Below, in pieces: positions 6,201 to 14,014 of a DNA stretch of 14,507 bases. Source of the stretch: Oscillospiraceae bacterium (GTDB lineage: Bacteria; Bacillota; Clostridia; Oscillospirales; Ruminococcaceae); assembly GCA_016295145.1 (NCBI GenBank), contig JAEDLR010000052.1:1-14507 (forward strand). The letters are read 5' to 3'. The translations under genes and the position numbers were made by a program. The notes under the pieces were generated by a model. The model had not been told where the DNA came from, ran no database searches, and was given only the letters and a program-made list of their open reading frames with translations. Within the stretch, counting starts at the first letter, position 1, and every line of letters starts with the position of its first letter.

Positions 6201-6353
6201 TATTTTGCTCGTCCGTATGTCGTATTCATTGGCACGGAAGAAACTCATGCGCTACACCCCGTTTTGATAACCGATGCGACAGACATATCATCGGCAAAAA
6301 GACGTGTCCAAAGCAGATTTGAGCGCAGGTTGAAAAACTGTTGCGAGCAGTAA
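6201..6353 (+). pseudogene. Open 50-codon stretch without a start (possible gene remnant)
   Basis: Between the ATPase and helicase genes, a frame bounded by stops at 6198 and 6351 encodes 50 residues with protein-like character (RPYVVFIGTEE, HPVLITDATDIS, RRVQSRFERRLK). It has no ATG, GTG or suitable TTG start and no ribosome site. It may be a leftover piece of a lost gene, possibly the former end of the ATPase in a shifted frame, although I could not match it to the expected domain. Confidence 0.25.
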
Positions 6354-6370
6354 ATAATATTCACTTTTCG

Positions 6371-6399
6371 TTGCTATTTCGACATAGATGTGCTATAAT
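6371..6399 (+). promoter_or_regulatory. Promoter for the exonuclease-helicase fusion gene
   Basis: TTGCTA (6371-6376), a 17-bp spacer and TATAAT (6394-6399). The expected start near 6406 lies downstream of the earlier in-frame ATG at 6341, which supports the GTG at 6434 as the true start codon. Confidence 0.65.
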
Positions 6400-6433
6400 G
6401 AAACAAAAGACTATGTTAAAAGGGGGTGGATGT

Positions 6434-9400
6434 GTGCGCAGCATTGCATTTTTTGATTTGGAAGTCAATCCCGAAAGCGGTAAAATATTGGATTACGGTG
6501 CGGTAGATGCGGCAGGAAATCCATTGCATACGCAATCGCCTGCGGTATTTGCCGAGTATATAAAGGGCAAGGGGTATCTGTGTGGTCACAATATTATTGC
6601 CCATGATTTACAATACCTGCAAAGTACAATTTCAGTCGGGGAGACGGTGCATTGCATTGATACGCTCTGCCTTTCGCCCTTACTGTTTCCCAGTCGGCCG
6701 TATCATAAGCTGTTAAAGGATGATAAACTGCAGACCGATGAGCTGAATAATCCATTGAATGACGCAGTCAAGGCGAGAGATCTGTTTCATGATGAAGTGA
6801 ATGCTTATCTGGCACTTCCGCCGGATTTACAGAAGGTTTATTGCAGCTTGCTTGCGGATCAAAAGGAATTCAGCGGATTCTTCCATTATATGGGCGCACA
6901 TCCGACAGGAGAGACAGCCCTGCTGATACAGAAAGTATTTGAAGGAAAAATCTGTGCCAATTGCCGTTTGTCTGCCATGATTGCCAATCACCCCATTGCG
7001 CTTGCTTATTGTCTGGCATTGATCACTGCGGAGGATGACCATTCCATCACACCGAAATGGGTGCATTATCAGTACCCTGTTGTAGAAACCTTTATGCGGC
7101 TTCTGCGAAATACTCCGTGTGGGAATTGTTCGTATTGCAGCCGAGAGCTGAATATTCATCACTGGCTCAAGCGTTCTTTCGGATATGATAGTTTTCGTAC
7201 TTATGACGGAGAACCTTTGCAGGAGAATGCAGCCCGTGCAGCGGTGCATGGAGAGGCTTTGCTTGCAATTTTTCCCACAGGCGGCGGAAAATCCATTACA
7301 TTCCAGCTACCCGCTTTGATTGATGGTGCCCAAACCCATGCTTTGACTGTGGTGATATCTCCGCTGCAGTCGTTGATGAAGGATCAGGTGGACAATCTGG
7401 AAGAAAAAGGGATTTATGAAGCGGTTACCATCAATGGTTTGCTAAGTCCCATTGAACGGGCGGAAGCCATTGAGCGTGTGCAGAATGGCATGGCCTCCAT
7501 TTTGTATATTTCTCCGGAGTCGCTGCGCTCCAAGACCATTGAACGGCTGCTGCTTTCCCGCACCATTTCACGCTTTGTGATTGATGAGGCCCACTGTTTT
7601 TCGGCATGGGGACAGGATTTCCGTGTGGATTATCTTTATATCGGCGATTTTATCCGTGAGTTGGAATCCAAAAAACGATTGCAGCATCGGATACCGGTAT
7701 CATGCTTTACGGCAACGGCCAAGCAGAAAGTCATCAGTGATATCAAAGAATATTTCAAAGAGAAGCTGGCACTGGATCTGACGCTATATGCCACCAATGC
7801 CTCCCGAACCAATTTGCGGTATGAAGTGATCTACCGTGAAAACGATGAGGAAAAATATACAGCTCTGCGTGATCTGATCTCGCTGAAGAATTGTCCTACC
7901 ATTGTGTATGTTTCCCGTACCAAGCGCACCAAAATGCTGGCAGAACGTCTTTCTAACGACGGCATTTCCGCACGGCCCTATAACGGTAAAATGGACAGCC
8001 GGGAAAAATCCGAAAATCAGGAAATGTTTATTCGGGATGAAATCCAGGTGATCGTAGCCACCTCCGCCTTTGGCATGGGTGTAGATAAGTCGAATGTCAA
8101 GCTGGTTGTGCATTACGATATTTCCGATTCGCTGGAGAATTATGTGCAGGAGGCAGGACGTGCCGGCAGAAATGAATCTTTGCAGGCAGAATGCTATGTG
8201 TTGTATAACGATTCTGATCTGGATAAGCATTTTATTCTGCTGAATCAGACCAAGCTGAGCATGAGTGAGATCCAGCAGATCTGGAGAGCGGTCAAAGAGC
8301 TGACCCGCATACGGCCTACTGTCTGCTGTTCTGCGTTGGAACTGGCCAGACAAGCCGGCTGGGATGATAGTAATTCGGAGATGGAGACTCGGGTGCGTAC
8401 GGCAATATCTGCACTGGAGCAGGCAGGCTATGTGAAACGCGGAAAAAACTGTCCAAGAGTGTTTGCAGACAGCATACAGGTCCGAACCATGGCAGAAGCC
8501 TCGGAACGGATCGAAGCATCCGATTTGTTTACGGATGCGGAGCGCACCAATGCCAAGCGGATCATTCAAAGATTGATCAGTGACCGATCCGTGAAGAAAG
8601 CCCAGGGAGATGATCCCGAATCCAGAGTGGATTATATTTCCGATATATTGGGCATTGAAAAAGAAGCGGTGATCCATTCTATCCACCAGATGCGGCAGAT
8701 GGAACTGCTTGCTGATGCCGAGGATCTGACCGCTTATCTGCCTGTCAATGAAAAAACAGCCAAAATGGCTCTGAACCGTTTCGTTCGGTTGGAAACATTT
8801 ATGCTGGATATGCTTCATGATGAGGGCGAATGGATCAATCTGAAGGAATGGAACAGCATTGCACTGGAGCGGGATATGAAATTCGCTACGGTCAAAGCAA
8901 TGAAAACCATTGCCTATTTCTGGATGATCAAAGGCTATGCCAAAATCGTCAGTGACGGCAGCGGCGGAAAGCTGTACATAGAGCCGAAAACAGAATGCGC
9001 TCAGATGATCCTGAAATGTCGGAGAAGACAAGAATTGGCTGCCTATGTTCTCAATGAGTTGTATGAAAGATCCATTGAACAGAATACCGAGAAGAATGAG
9101 ATCTTGGTGCTGTTCTCGGTTCTGAGCATCATGCGCTCCTACCAGATGGGACTGACTGCCCGTGATGTAACCATGGAAGACGTGGAGGAAGCTCTGCTGT
9201 ATCTGGCAAAAATTCAGGCAATCAAGCTGGAAGGCGGCTTTATGGTGCTGTACAGCGGCATGGAGCTGAAACGCTTGGAGCTGGATAATAAGATCCAGTA
9301 CAAAAAGGATGATTACCGTCAATTGGATGCGTTTTATCAGCAGAAGATCCAACAGATCCACATAGTGGGTGAATATGCCAATATGATGGTGCGTGACTAT

Positions 9401-11197
9401 GATGCTGCCCTGCAGTTTGTCAGTGATTATTTCTGTATGGAGTATCAGGGCTTTTTGCGAAAATACTTTGCAGGCATCCGTAAGGCGGAAATTGAACGCA
9501 ACATCACGCCAAAAAAATATATGGAGCTGTTTGAATCACTTTCCCCGGCACAGCGCACCATTATAGATGATAACAGTTCCCAGTATATTGTCGTGGTTGC
9601 GGGACCGGGTTCCGGCAAAACCAAGGTGCTGGTGCATAAGCTGGCTTCCCTGCTGCTGTTGGAGGATGTGAAACATGAACAGTTGTTGATGGTTACATTT
9701 TCCCGTGCGGCTGCCATTGAATTCAAACAGCGATTGCGCGATCTGATCGGTAATGCGGCTTCCTTTGTGGAAATTAAAACCTTCCATTCCTATTGCTTTG
9801 ATTTGCTGGGCAAAATCGGAACACTGGATGAATCGCAGGACGTTGTGGAACAGGCAGTCACCTTGCTGCAAAACGGCGAGGTGGAGCAGGGAAGAATTGC
9901 CAAAACAGTGCTGGTCATTGATGAAGCACAGGATATGGATGCACATGAATTTGCGCTGATCGAGGCTTTGATGGCGCAAAATGAAACCATGCGTGTGATC
10001 GCCGTAGGGGATGATGACCAGAATATTTACGGCTTCCGTGGCGCCAATGCGGAATATATGCGTTCCTTTATTACAAAGCACAATGCAGTGCAGTATGATC
10101 TTTTGCAGAACTACCGCAGCAAGCAGAATATTGTTGTGCTGGCCAATGCTTTTGTTCAGCAGATCAGCGATCGTATGAAGCGGGAACCCATTGAGGCGGT
10201 GCAGCAGGCTTGCGGAACAGTGCAGATCGTGCAGCATCGGTCGGCAAATCTGGAGGAGCCGGTGGTGCGGCATTTACTGGCCAACGCAGAGCGCGGTTCT
10301 GTGGCAGTGCTGACCAGCACCAATGACGAAGCACTTTCGGTAATGGGACTGCTGCTGCAGCATGGTCAAAAAGCCAAGTTGATTCAGACTCTGGATGGAT
10401 TCCGCTTATCGGATCTTGCCGAGCTGCGGCATTTTCTGCGAAAAAGCAAACCGCCTGCCGGCAATGCGGTCATATCGGATGCACTGTGGAATCAAGCCAA
10501 GGAAAGTATGCAGATCCACTACGGCAGCAGTACGGCTTTACCGATCTGTCTGGATGTTCTTGCGGCCTTTGAGAATGCCAATGAACGGAAATATCGCAGT
10601 GACTTCAAACAGTTTTTACTGGAATCCAAGATGGAGGACTTTTTCCGTGCGGAAAGCGGTACGGTTATGGTTTCTACCATGCACAAAGCCAAAGGCAGAG
10701 AATTCGATCATGTGTATATTTTATTGGCAGAACACCCCACAACTACGGACGAAGAACGTCGTAAGCTGTATGTGGGCATGACTCGTGCCAAAGAAACCTT
10801 ATATATCCATGATAATTCCCATGTGTTTGATGCACTTTCCGTAACAGGTGTGCTCAAGCAAACGGATACCAATCGCTATGAAAAGCCCGGATCCTTAGTG
10901 CTGCAAATGTCTCATCGTGACGTTTTTCTCGGGTTCTTTATGGATAAGCAGGAGAGTTTGTTGTCCATCAGAAGCGGAACCGAATTGAAAGTGCATAACT
11001 GGCGGCTTTATGCCAATGGGAATCCGGTTGCACAGTTTTCTAAGGATTTTCATGCCAAACTGGAAAGGCTGGCTGCTAAGGGCTATCGTGTTGTAAAGGC
11101 AACCGTTCGCTTTGTGCTGGCTTGGAAGAATCAGGGCGACGGAAAAGAATATGCGATCTTGCTGCCGGATGTTTATCTGGAACGCAGCGGATCATGA
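6434..11197 (+). CDS. Exonuclease-RecQ-UvrD fusion helicase (1587 aa)
   Basis: The GTG at 6434 is chosen because AGGGGGTGG lies just upstream and the promoter TATAAT is at 6394; residue numbers count from it. Residues 1-125 resemble a DEDD 3'-5' exonuclease: FFDLE (D8, E10), GHNIIAHD (N53-D58) and NPLNDA (D110). The usual His five residues before the last Asp is Asn105. A Cys cluster (CGNCSYC) follows near 231. A RecQ helicase spans about 260-640: TGGGKS near 280-286, DEAHCFSAWG near 383, TATAK, and QEAGRAGR near 571. A connecting region with probable winged helices precedes a UvrD/PcrA-type helicase at about 1040-1460: GPGSGKT, DEAQDMD, GDDDQNIYGFRG, STMHKAKGREFD and VGMTRAKETL. Separate RecQ, UvrD and exonuclease proteins act in DNA unwinding, processing and repair; the purpose of the fusion is unknown to me. 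It has its own promoter and a terminator. Confidence 0.93.
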   Translation: MRSIAFFDLEVNPESGKILDYGAVDAAGNPLHTQSPAVFAEYIKGKGYLCGHNIIAHDLQYLQSTISVGETVHCIDTLCLSPLLFPSRPYHKLLKDDKLQTDELNNPLNDAVKARDLFHDEVNAYLALPPDLQKVYCSLLADQKEFSGFFHYMGAHPTGETALLIQKVFEGKICANCRLSAMIANHPIALAYCLALITAEDDHSITPKWVHYQYPVVETFMRLLRNTPCGNCSYCSRELNIHHWLKRSFGYDSFRTYDGEPLQENAARAAVHGEALLAIFPTGGGKSITFQLPALIDGAQTHALTVVISPLQSLMKDQVDNLEEKGIYEAVTINGLLSPIERAEAIERVQNGMASILYISPESLRSKTIERLLLSRTISRFVIDEAHCFSAWGQDFRVDYLYIGDFIRELESKKRLQHRIPVSCFTATAKQKVISDIKEYFKEKLALDLTLYATNASRTNLRYEVIYRENDEEKYTALRDLISLKNCPTIVYVSRTKRTKMLAERLSNDGISARPYNGKMDSREKSENQEMFIRDEIQVIVATSAFGMGVDKSNVKLVVHYDISDSLENYVQEAGRAGRNESLQAECYVLYNDSDLDKHFILLNQTKLSMSEIQQIWRAVKELTRIRPTVCCSALELARQAGWDDSNSEMETRVRTAISALEQAGYVKRGKNCPRVFADSIQVRTMAEASERIEASDLFTDAERTNAKRIIQRLISDRSVKKAQGDDPESRVDYISDILGIEKEAVIHSIHQMRQMELLADAEDLTAYLPVNEKTAKMALNRFVRLETFMLDMLHDEGEWINLKEWNSIALERDMKFATVKAMKTIAYFWMIKGYAKIVSDGSGGKLYIEPKTECAQMILKCRRRQELAAYVLNELYERSIEQNTEKNEILVLFSVLSIMRSYQMGLTARDVTMEDVEEALLYLAKIQAIKLEGGFMVLYSGMELKRLELDNKIQYKKDDYRQLDAFYQQKIQQIHIVGEYANMMVRDYDAALQFVSDYFCMEYQGFLRKYFAGIRKAEIERNITPKKYMELFESLSPAQRTIIDDNSSQYIVVVAGPGSGKTKVLVHKLASLLLLEDVKHEQLLMVTFSRAAAIEFKQRLRDLIGNAASFVEIKTFHSYCFDLLGKIGTLDESQDVVEQAVTLLQNGEVEQGRIAKTVLVIDEAQDMDAHEFALIEALMAQNETMRVIAVGDDDQNIYGFRGANAEYMRSFITKHNAVQYDLLQNYRSKQNIVVLANAFVQQISDRMKREPIEAVQQACGTVQIVQHRSANLEEPVVRHLLANAERGSVAVLTSTNDEALSVMGLLLQHGQKAKLIQTLDGFRLSDLAELRHFLRKSKPPAGNAVISDALWNQAKESMQIHYGSSTALPICLDVLAAFENANERKYRSDFKQFLLESKMEDFFRAESGTVMVSTMHKAKGREFDHVYILLAEHPTTTDEERRKLYVGMTRAKETLYIHDNSHVFDALSVTGVLKQTDTNRYEKPGSLVLQMSHRDVFLGFFMDKQESLLSIRSGTELKVHNWRLYANGNPVAQFSKDFHAKLERLAAKGYRVVKATVRFVLAWKNQGDGKEYAILLPDVYLERSGS

Positions 11198-11234
11198 AAA
11201 ACACCGCCGATGGATGTTCCATTGGCGGTGTTTT
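11198..11234. terminator. Strong bidirectional terminator
   Basis: AAAACACCGCC (11198-11208) pairs with GGCGGTGTTTT (11224-11234), and the stem continues through GATGGA/TCCATT to a 3-nt TGT loop, about 17 bp in all with one wobble. A and T tracts on each side let it serve both the helicase gene, whose stop ends at 11197, and the convergent gene ending at 11241. Confidence 0.9.
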
Positions 11235-11240
11235 GTGTAG

Positions 11241-11771
11241 TTATTCCATGTCACGAAAAACAAGAATAGCCGGAAGATTATCAAAAATAAACTGCTGTGC
11301 AGCCGGAGAGAAGATGTTTCGGTAATATTCTCTTCCATCCAGAGCGGTTTGTATTGTTGAACGGATGCCAAGCTGCGTACCCTGCAGTGAGGCAACCTTA
11401 AATCGTTCTTCTTTCAGTTCCAATAATCCGGTGTGCAAAAGCCACTGATTGATCAGTGAGGCTGAGATCCTTTTGCATTGATTTTCTTCAGCTACCACAT
11501 TGATAATGTCAGCTATATGACTAATAAGCAAGTCATGTTCTGACGGTTGTAATGCTTTGATCTGTTCATCTGTGATATAGAACAGCCCGGGACCTCTTTT
11601 TCGTTTTGACGATTTTGCAGTGGTGTTTTCAATGACGGATTGCAGAACATCTGAAACAAAAAACAAGCAGCGGGATATGTGCACATTATTCAGTAGATCT
11701 TGCTCTGCAATGGGCTGCTGATTTAAGGGATTAATTCCGTTTGCCATTTGTTCGACATATGGCAGAGTCAC
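11241..11771 (-). CDS. Protein of unknown function; 5' end probably frameshifted
   Basis: The frame ends at 11241 and can start at a GTG at 11771 (176 residues), but that GTG has no ribosome site. The same frame stays open to 11882 and encodes 37 further residues that look like true protein (NPFQPLDIRYFLGYLKANIG), yet no start codon exists there. One base earlier, GTG-AAC-ATC-GAA-AGA reads into the same region in another frame, so a single-base indel near 11865 would rebuild a plausible N-terminus. The protein is helical, with a basic KSSKRKRG stretch in the middle and an end reading AAQQFIFDNLPAILVF. It converges on the helicase gene with a shared terminator. The 219-bp repeat begins at 11909, just beyond its broken start. 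No named family is recognised. Confidence 0.6.
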   Translation of the reverse strand: MTLPYVEQMANGINPLNQQPIAEQDLLNNVHISRCLFFVSDVLQSVIENTTAKSSKRKRGPGLFYITDEQIKALQPSEHDLLISHIADIINVVAEENQCKRISASLINQWLLHTGLLELKEERFKVASLQGTQLGIRSTIQTALDGREYYRNIFSPAAQQFIFDNLPAILVFRDME

Positions 11772-11908
11772 GTCAGTGGGGTTAATTGCTGTTCCTATAT
11801 TTGCCTTAAGATACCCAAGAAAGTAACGAATGTCAAGAGGTTGGAATGGGTTGATTACAGCTACAGCATTCTCTTTCGATGTTCACAAAAAATCCACAAT
11901 CTTCCGAT

Positions 11909-12127
11909 TTGTTCTGTAATATTTTACGAAAAACGATTGCGGAGCTCCCATATGGTTGACTCTTTTTGCGAAATGGGCTACAATTGAGCCTGAAAACGAG
12001 AAATCGCTTTTATTTTTATTTTTTGGAGGGATATTGTGCAGAAACAGATATGCTCTTTGCTGCTTTGCGGCTGCCTGTTGTGTTCGGCCGGATGCAGCGA
12101 TGGAGAACAAGCATCCTCAGCGGTAGA
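11909..12127. repeat. 219-bp direct repeat, copy 1 (promoter + RBS + lipoprotein signal peptide)
   Basis: Nearly identical to 12703-12920. It carries a promoter, a long A/T-rich leader, GGAGGG, a GTG start and codons for a lipoprotein signal plus about ten mature residues. I count five substitutions or indels between copies, all in the promoter segment (about 11944-11983); the leader and signal codons are identical. Confidence 0.95.
11956..11984 (+). promoter_or_regulatory. Promoter of lipoprotein gene 1 (within repeat copy 1)
   Basis: TTGACT (11956-11961), a 17-bp spacer and TACAAT (11979-11984), about 50 bp ahead of the GTG start. Confidence 0.7.
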
Positions 12128-12623
12128 AATTGTGGTTGACTCAAACTTTCAGGCCGCGCCCGTACCTGATGGTGGTTGGACGTTTGAAAGTCTCTCCGAG
12201 ACTGTTCGTATCAACGGGAAGTCCATTACACTGCCGTTTTGTATTGATCAGTTGGGCGAAGACTATGTGTTTGATGAAGCCAGTCAGGTGGGTACAACAT
12301 ATACGATACTTTACCGGGGAAAGTCGGCGTTTATCGTAAAGCTGAGCGAGGCCGATACAGGTGACTTGCGTCAAAGGAAAGCGATTCGATTTGGTACTGA
12401 TGACCCTAATAAGACTGATGGAATCACGGGCGCGATACAAATCAATGGTATCGGCGAAGGGGCTACTATGCAGGAAGTGAAAGAGGCGCTTGGTACTCCC
12501 TACGAGGAAACTGATCGTTCTTTCAACTATACCGATGCTGATGGCAACAAATTATGTTATTTGTTGTTTAATGATGCGGGTAAAGTTCAAGCGATATTCT
12601 ATAATTTTGAGATCATAACATAA
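12036..12623 (+). CDS. Secreted lipoprotein of unknown function (intact copy)
   Basis: This 195-residue protein starts at GTG 12036, with GGAGGG 5 nt upstream. The N-terminus is a short lipoprotein signal (MQKQ, a Leu/Cys-rich core, then CSAGC with lipid-bearing Cys20), so the mature protein should be anchored to the outer face of the membrane. The mature part has a first segment around VRINGKSITLPFCIDQLG and a second ending MQEVKEALGTPYEE, FNYTDADG and YLLFNDAGKVQAI. That second segment recalls the BamE/SmpA-like 'LG.P' fold seen in small lipoproteins, by pattern only. A truncated paralog with the same signal lies downstream (12829-13146). The location beside HlyD and CPBP pieces suggests a former secretion or immunity locus, which is inference. 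Confidence 0.8.
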   Translation: MQKQICSLLLCGCLLCSAGCSDGEQASSAVEIVVDSNFQAAPVPDGGWTFESLSETVRINGKSITLPFCIDQLGEDYVFDEASQVGTTYTILYRGKSAFIVKLSEADTGDLRQRKAIRFGTDDPNKTDGITGAIQINGIGEGATMQEVKEALGTPYEETDRSFNYTDADGNKLCYLLFNDAGKVQAIFYNFEIIT

Positions 12624-12638
12624 TAACGGAGGTTAATC

Positions 12639-12713
12639 ATGGCAACAACACACGAAGAATTTTTGAAAGAATATCTGACTGAGAAATTGACAGACTACTC
12701 TCTTGTTCTGTAA
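12639..12713 (+). pseudogene. 24-codon gene stub cut by repeat copy 2
   Basis: ATG 12639 has an excellent ribosome site (CGGAGG) and follows the lipoprotein stop by 15 bp. It encodes only MATTHEEFLKEYLTEKLTDY plus four residues, and its last codons and stop come from the repeat that begins at 12703. The gene therefore appears truncated by the duplication. The Glu/Lys/Leu-rich start could be that of a small cytosolic protein or a peptide leader; the identity is lost. Confidence 0.5.
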
Positions 12714-12920
12714 TATTTTACGAAAAACGATTGCGGAACTCCCATATGGTTGACTTTTTTGCGAAATGTGCTGCATTTGAGCCTGAAAACGAGAAATCGC
12801 TTTTATTTTTATTTTTTGGAGGGATATTGTGCAGAAACAGATATGCTCTTTGCTGCTTTGCGGCTGCCTGTTGTGTTCGGCCGGATGCAGCGATGGAGAA
12901 CAAGCATCCTCAGCGGTAGA
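12703..12920. repeat. Direct repeat, copy 2 (degraded promoter + identical signal peptide)
   Basis: Second copy of the 11909-12127 unit, 794 bp downstream. The promoter differs: TTGACT is kept, but one base is lost from the spacer and TACAAT has become TGCATT. From the leader through the signal codons it is identical to copy 1. Confidence 0.95.
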
Positions 12921-13146
12921 TGTTTTGGTAGATGCAAACTATCAAACTATGCCTGATGATGTTAAAAGCAAACTGCTGGCAGTGCTTGATACGGAACCTG
13001 TGCAACATGCTGCTGAAAATTGGACACAAGAAGCAGTCAAAAGCGTGATCTACATCAATGGACAACCAATGAAGGATACAGTGACGCTGAAGGATTTGGG
13101 TGACGGATTAAAAATCAGAGAGGATGATACACTTGACATCTGGTGA
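12829..13146 (+). CDS. Truncated lipoprotein paralog
   Basis: The GTG at 12829 and the first 30 codons are identical to lipoprotein gene 1, including the CSAGC lipobox. The mature part then diverges but keeps a related pattern (DVLVDANYQ against EIVVDSNFQ; VIYINGQPMKD followed by LKDLGDG against VRINGKSITLPF followed by IDQLGED). The frame ends after 105 residues at the point where an HlyD-type tail begins in another frame, so the second half present in the paralog is missing. Its promoter is weaker than that of copy 1. It may be a decayed gene or a short secreted variant. Confidence 0.6.
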   Translation: MQKQICSLLLCGCLLCSAGCSDGEQASSAVDVLVDANYQTMPDDVKSKLLAVLDTEPVQHAAENWTQEAVKSVIYINGQPMKDTVTLKDLGDGLKIREDDTLDIW

Positions 13147-13295
13147 AGATTGAGATCACCGATGTACCGGATGGCATTGATGTCATTTCAGGCCTTTCTG
13201 GCACTGTGGAGATTAAAGCCGATCAGCGAACAGTGATGGAATACTTCCTTGAGCCGATTATGAAAGGCTTCGGGGAGAGCTTAAAGGAGAAGTGA
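13137..13295 (+). pseudogene. C-terminal remnant of an HlyD-family secretion adaptor
   Basis: A 52-codon frame with no usable start or ribosome site reads VKIEITDVPDGIDVISG and ends VMEYFLEPIMKGFGESLKEK. The 'YFLEPIMKGF.ESL.E' ending is typical of HlyD-type membrane-fusion proteins that serve bacteriocin or peptide ABC exporters. The rest of the adaptor and the transporter are absent. It overlaps the end of the truncated lipoprotein gene and stops 8 bp before the CPBP start, so a deletion fused these pieces. The family call rests on the tail motif alone. Confidence 0.6.
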
Positions 13296-13303
13296 GGATT
13301 GCT

Positions 13304-14014
13304 ATGCAGAACCGAGCGCTTAAAATATTACAACAAATTGGGAGATATATCGGGATCACGATGTTGATGCTTTTGTTGACACTCATTACTGTTCTGCTTG
13401 CCTATGTACTTTGTGATGCCATCACACAACTGACAGATTCTGTGTTATCTGAAAAAACGAAGAAAACTATTCTTGAGTACATATTGTATGTTGCCTTTGT
13501 AGCGTATGCTATTGTAGGGGCTCATCTTTTGTTTCGATATCAGTTCTTATCTCAGATTCGTCCGTGGGTAGTCAACCCAAAGCTTTTATTGCTGTCAATA
13601 GCCGCTGTTTTTTCGATTGTACTGGTTTGCGAGATCGCCGAGCGCTATCTTTTGATCGGCTTTTTCGGAGCGCAGGAGGCAAAGTGGTTGGATAGACCAA
13701 CCACTTTTGTATTAGAAAGTTTTATAAGCAGTGCTGTTGTAGCCCCAATGATAGAAGAGATTATTTTTCGCGGCCTTTTATTGGATTGGTTTCGCAAGCA
13801 TGGGTTGTCGCGTATCGGTATTTTGTCTACTGCAATATTTTTTGTGGGCTTCCACCTGCCGTCATACAATTGGAATTTCCGTTGGTCAGGGATCATATTG
13901 TGTAACATGCTGGGCGTTATGGTTATGCTGTTCTGGGCATTGTTCAGTGCATGGATGGTGTGTAAAACAGAGTCGTTGTTACCCCTCAAAAACAGCGGTC
14001 GGAGGAATAATTAA
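13304..14014 (+). CDS. CPBP-family intramembrane protease, C-terminus atypical
   Basis: This 236-residue membrane protein has about six hydrophobic segments (near 14-36, 58-77, 92-112, 137-150, 172-184 and 196-220). The CPBP (Abi) signature is present: EEIIFR (Glu151, Glu152, Arg156) and FVGFH (F180, H184), the residues expected to form the metalloprotease site in the membrane. CPBP proteins often act in bacteriocin self-immunity, CAAX-type processing or peptide maturation. The usual last helix with a second conserved His/Asn (HxxxN) is missing: after KTESLL the frame ends in LKNSGRRNN. The ATG at 13304 has GAGG 6 nt upstream; a GTG at 13292 overlapping the HlyD stop is an alternative. The neighbouring HlyD remnant supports a former bacteriocin-export context. 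Confidence 0.8.
   Translation: MQNRALKILQQIGRYIGITMLMLLLTLITVLLAYVLCDAITQLTDSVLSEKTKKTILEYILYVAFVAYAIVGAHLLFRYQFLSQIRPWVVNPKLLLLSIAAVFSIVLVCEIAERYLLIGFFGAQEAKWLDRPTTFVLESFISSAVVAPMIEEIIFRGLLLDWFRKHGLSRIGILSTAIFFVGFHLPSYNWNFRWSGIILCNMLGVMVMLFWALFSAWMVCKTESLLPLKNSGRRNN

Noticed and set aside
6341..6433. Earlier ATG start for the exonuclease-helicase fusion
   Set aside because: It lies upstream of the TATAAT box and has no ribosome site, whereas GTG 6434 has AGGGGGTGG directly upstream.
7784..9361. 525-codon minus-strand open frame inside the helicase gene
   Set aside because: It is antisense to a gene with unmistakable RecQ motifs; its Phe/Ile/Leu/His-rich composition is typical of an antisense shadow.
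11883..12110. Minus-strand 75- and 61-codon frames in the lipoprotein repeat
   Set aside because: They are shadows of the duplicated leader and signal region and appear twice only because the DNA is repeated.
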